A DNA stretch of 64,000 nucleotides from the NCBI GenBank assembly GCA_046350655.1, contig JAXMAB010000009.1, positions 62,001-126,000 of the forward strand. The letters run 5' to 3'. The position numbers were made by a program, and so were the translations under genes. The notes under the pieces are model-generated. The model made no database searches. It was given only the letters and a program-made list of their open reading frames with translations, and had not been told where the DNA came from. This DNA comes from JAEUHO01 sp046350655. GTDB lineage: Bacteria > Planctomycetota > PLA2 > JAEUHO01. Below are positions 63,497-64,000 of the stretch, piece after piece (the stretch's first letter is position 1; every line of letters begins with the position of its first letter).

Positions 63497-63566
63497 CCCG
63501 GTCACGAGCGACCCGTCACGAGCGACCCGTCACGAGGGACCCGTCACGAGGGACCCGTCACGAGGG
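63497..63566 (+). repeat. 14-bp tandem repeat, five copies
   Basis: Unit ACCCGTCACGAG(C/G)G. Four units at 63511-63524, 63525-63538, 63539-63552 and 63553-63566 differ only at the 13th base; a diverged copy is at 63497-63510. Flanking sequences on both sides contain TCGCCCGG. It lies about 50 bp before a predicted promoter and a secreted-protein gene. Confidence 0.8.
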
Positions 63567-63606
63567 GATCGCCCGGCGCGGCGTTGCGGCGGTGACACGG
63601 TGCCGG

Positions 63607-63612
63607 TTCCAT
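63607..63612 (+). promoter_or_regulatory. TTCCAT hexamer, probable leaderless promoter
   Basis: GGTTCCAT ends exactly 6 nt (GGGGAC) before the ATG at 63619, as at 49047. Confidence 0.4.
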
Positions 63613-63618
63613 GGGGAC

Positions 63619-64000
63619 ATGCTGCGTCCCCGCGGTCCCTCGCCCGCGCGTCTGCTCGCCGCCGCGGTCGCCGCGGTCGGGCTCCTCTGCACGCGAGGCC
63701 CGGCCCGCGCCGAGGACGCCCCGGACGCCGCCCCGCGTACGCACCTCGAGGCCGGCGTGCTGCCGCGGGCCGACGTCGTCGTGATCGGACGCGTGCGGGT
63801 GCTCGTCCCGTCGCGGGGGATGGGGAGCATGGCGGTGCTGCGCGTGGACGCGGAGCAGGTGCTGCGCGGTCGCGCCGACCCGTCGTTCACGCTCTTCGTC
63901 GGCGGCAGCCGGAACACGGCCGACCCGAACCGGCCGTCGGAGGCGTGGTTCGCCGGGTCGGGCGGCGGTCGTTACGCGCTGTTCCTGCGCCCGTCGCCGA
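63619..64000 (+). CDS. N-terminal part of a secreted protein of unknown function
   Basis: Open to the window edge, 127 residues visible. Signal peptide MLRPRGPSPARLLAAAVAAVGLLCTRGPARA with cleavage near residue 31 (ARA-EDA). The mature part begins with ADVVVIGRVRVLVPSRGMGSMAVLRVDAEQVLRGRADPSFTLFVGG, a beta-rich pattern (A-D-V-V-V-x-G-x-V ... V-L-R-G) shared by many secreted proteins of unknown role, and SGGGRYALFLRPSP. The iterated word falls inside the signal-peptide codons (63692-63701, minus orientation). Confidence 0.7.
   Translation, partial: MLRPRGPSPARLLAAAVAAVGLLCTRGPARAEDAPDAAPRTHLEAGVLPRADVVVIGRVRVLVPSRGMGSMAVLRVDAEQVLRGRADPSFTLFVGGSRNTADPNRPSEAWFAGSGGGRYALFLRPSP

Noticed and set aside
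63497..63566. CRISPR array
   Set aside because: Units are 14 bp and directly adjacent, with no spacers and no cas genes nearby.

Overview
The window is a very GC-rich (about 75% by eye) stretch of bacterial chromosome. No rRNA, tRNA, CRISPR array or recognisable insertion sequence was found. Gene content (an ECF sigma factor next to a large secreted protein of repeated carboxypeptidase-regulatory-like domains, secreted prenyltransferase-like repeat proteins, poly-Gly lipoprotein, huge sugar-polymer locus) and base composition fit a high-GC Planctomycetota lineage best. That assignment is inference; no marker gene is present to prove it.

Layout. 1-48969 is one large surface-polysaccharide locus. 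It opens with the tail of a bacterial tyrosine kinase (1-192). It holds two O-antigen-ligase-like proteins (798, 37817), a WecA/MraY-like initiating phosphoglycosyltransferase (45186), a UbiA-family prenyltransferase (48130), an ABC exporter (31028-32878), four multi-membrane GT-C-like proteins, at least eleven GT2/GT4 glycosyltransferases and two methyltransferases. It also holds a set of nucleotide-sugar enzymes (UDP-xylose synthase, UDP-GlcNAc 2-epimerase, RmlD, RmlB-like, GDP-mannose 3,5-epimerase-like, WbpM-like, DegT aminotransferase), an asparagine-synthetase-like pair, and a bi-domain oxidoreductase next to a heparinase II/III-like protein. Genes are tightly packed, usually with GTGA or ATGA stop/start overlaps, in several divergent and convergent blocks. 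A compositionally distinct insert at about 19544-21900 carries an HNH endonuclease and a secreted orphan. 49047-56716 is housekeeping: a tyrosine-phosphatase-like protein, dapB, thiE, two secreted proteins, thiL and tsaE. 56713-62679 is a cell-surface/ECF-sigma block: giant repeat protein, sigma factor and a membrane protein that looks like its anti-sigma partner. The right end has a small protein and the start of a secreted protein.

Three window-wide patterns matter more than any one gene. (1) An 11-12 nt word, CGGGCCTCGCG(T/G), occurs about 40 times on both strands, in all reading frames and between genes, including one inverted pair that forms a perfect terminator stem. This resembles DNA-uptake or other highly iterated sequences. 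(2) Several transcription-unit starts have a TANNNT-like -10 box ending exactly 6 nt before the start codon, implying leaderless mRNAs. (3) At least seven genes are broken by frameshifts, nearly all repaired by adding one base and often at G runs. This points to systematic base loss in the sequence rather than gene decay.
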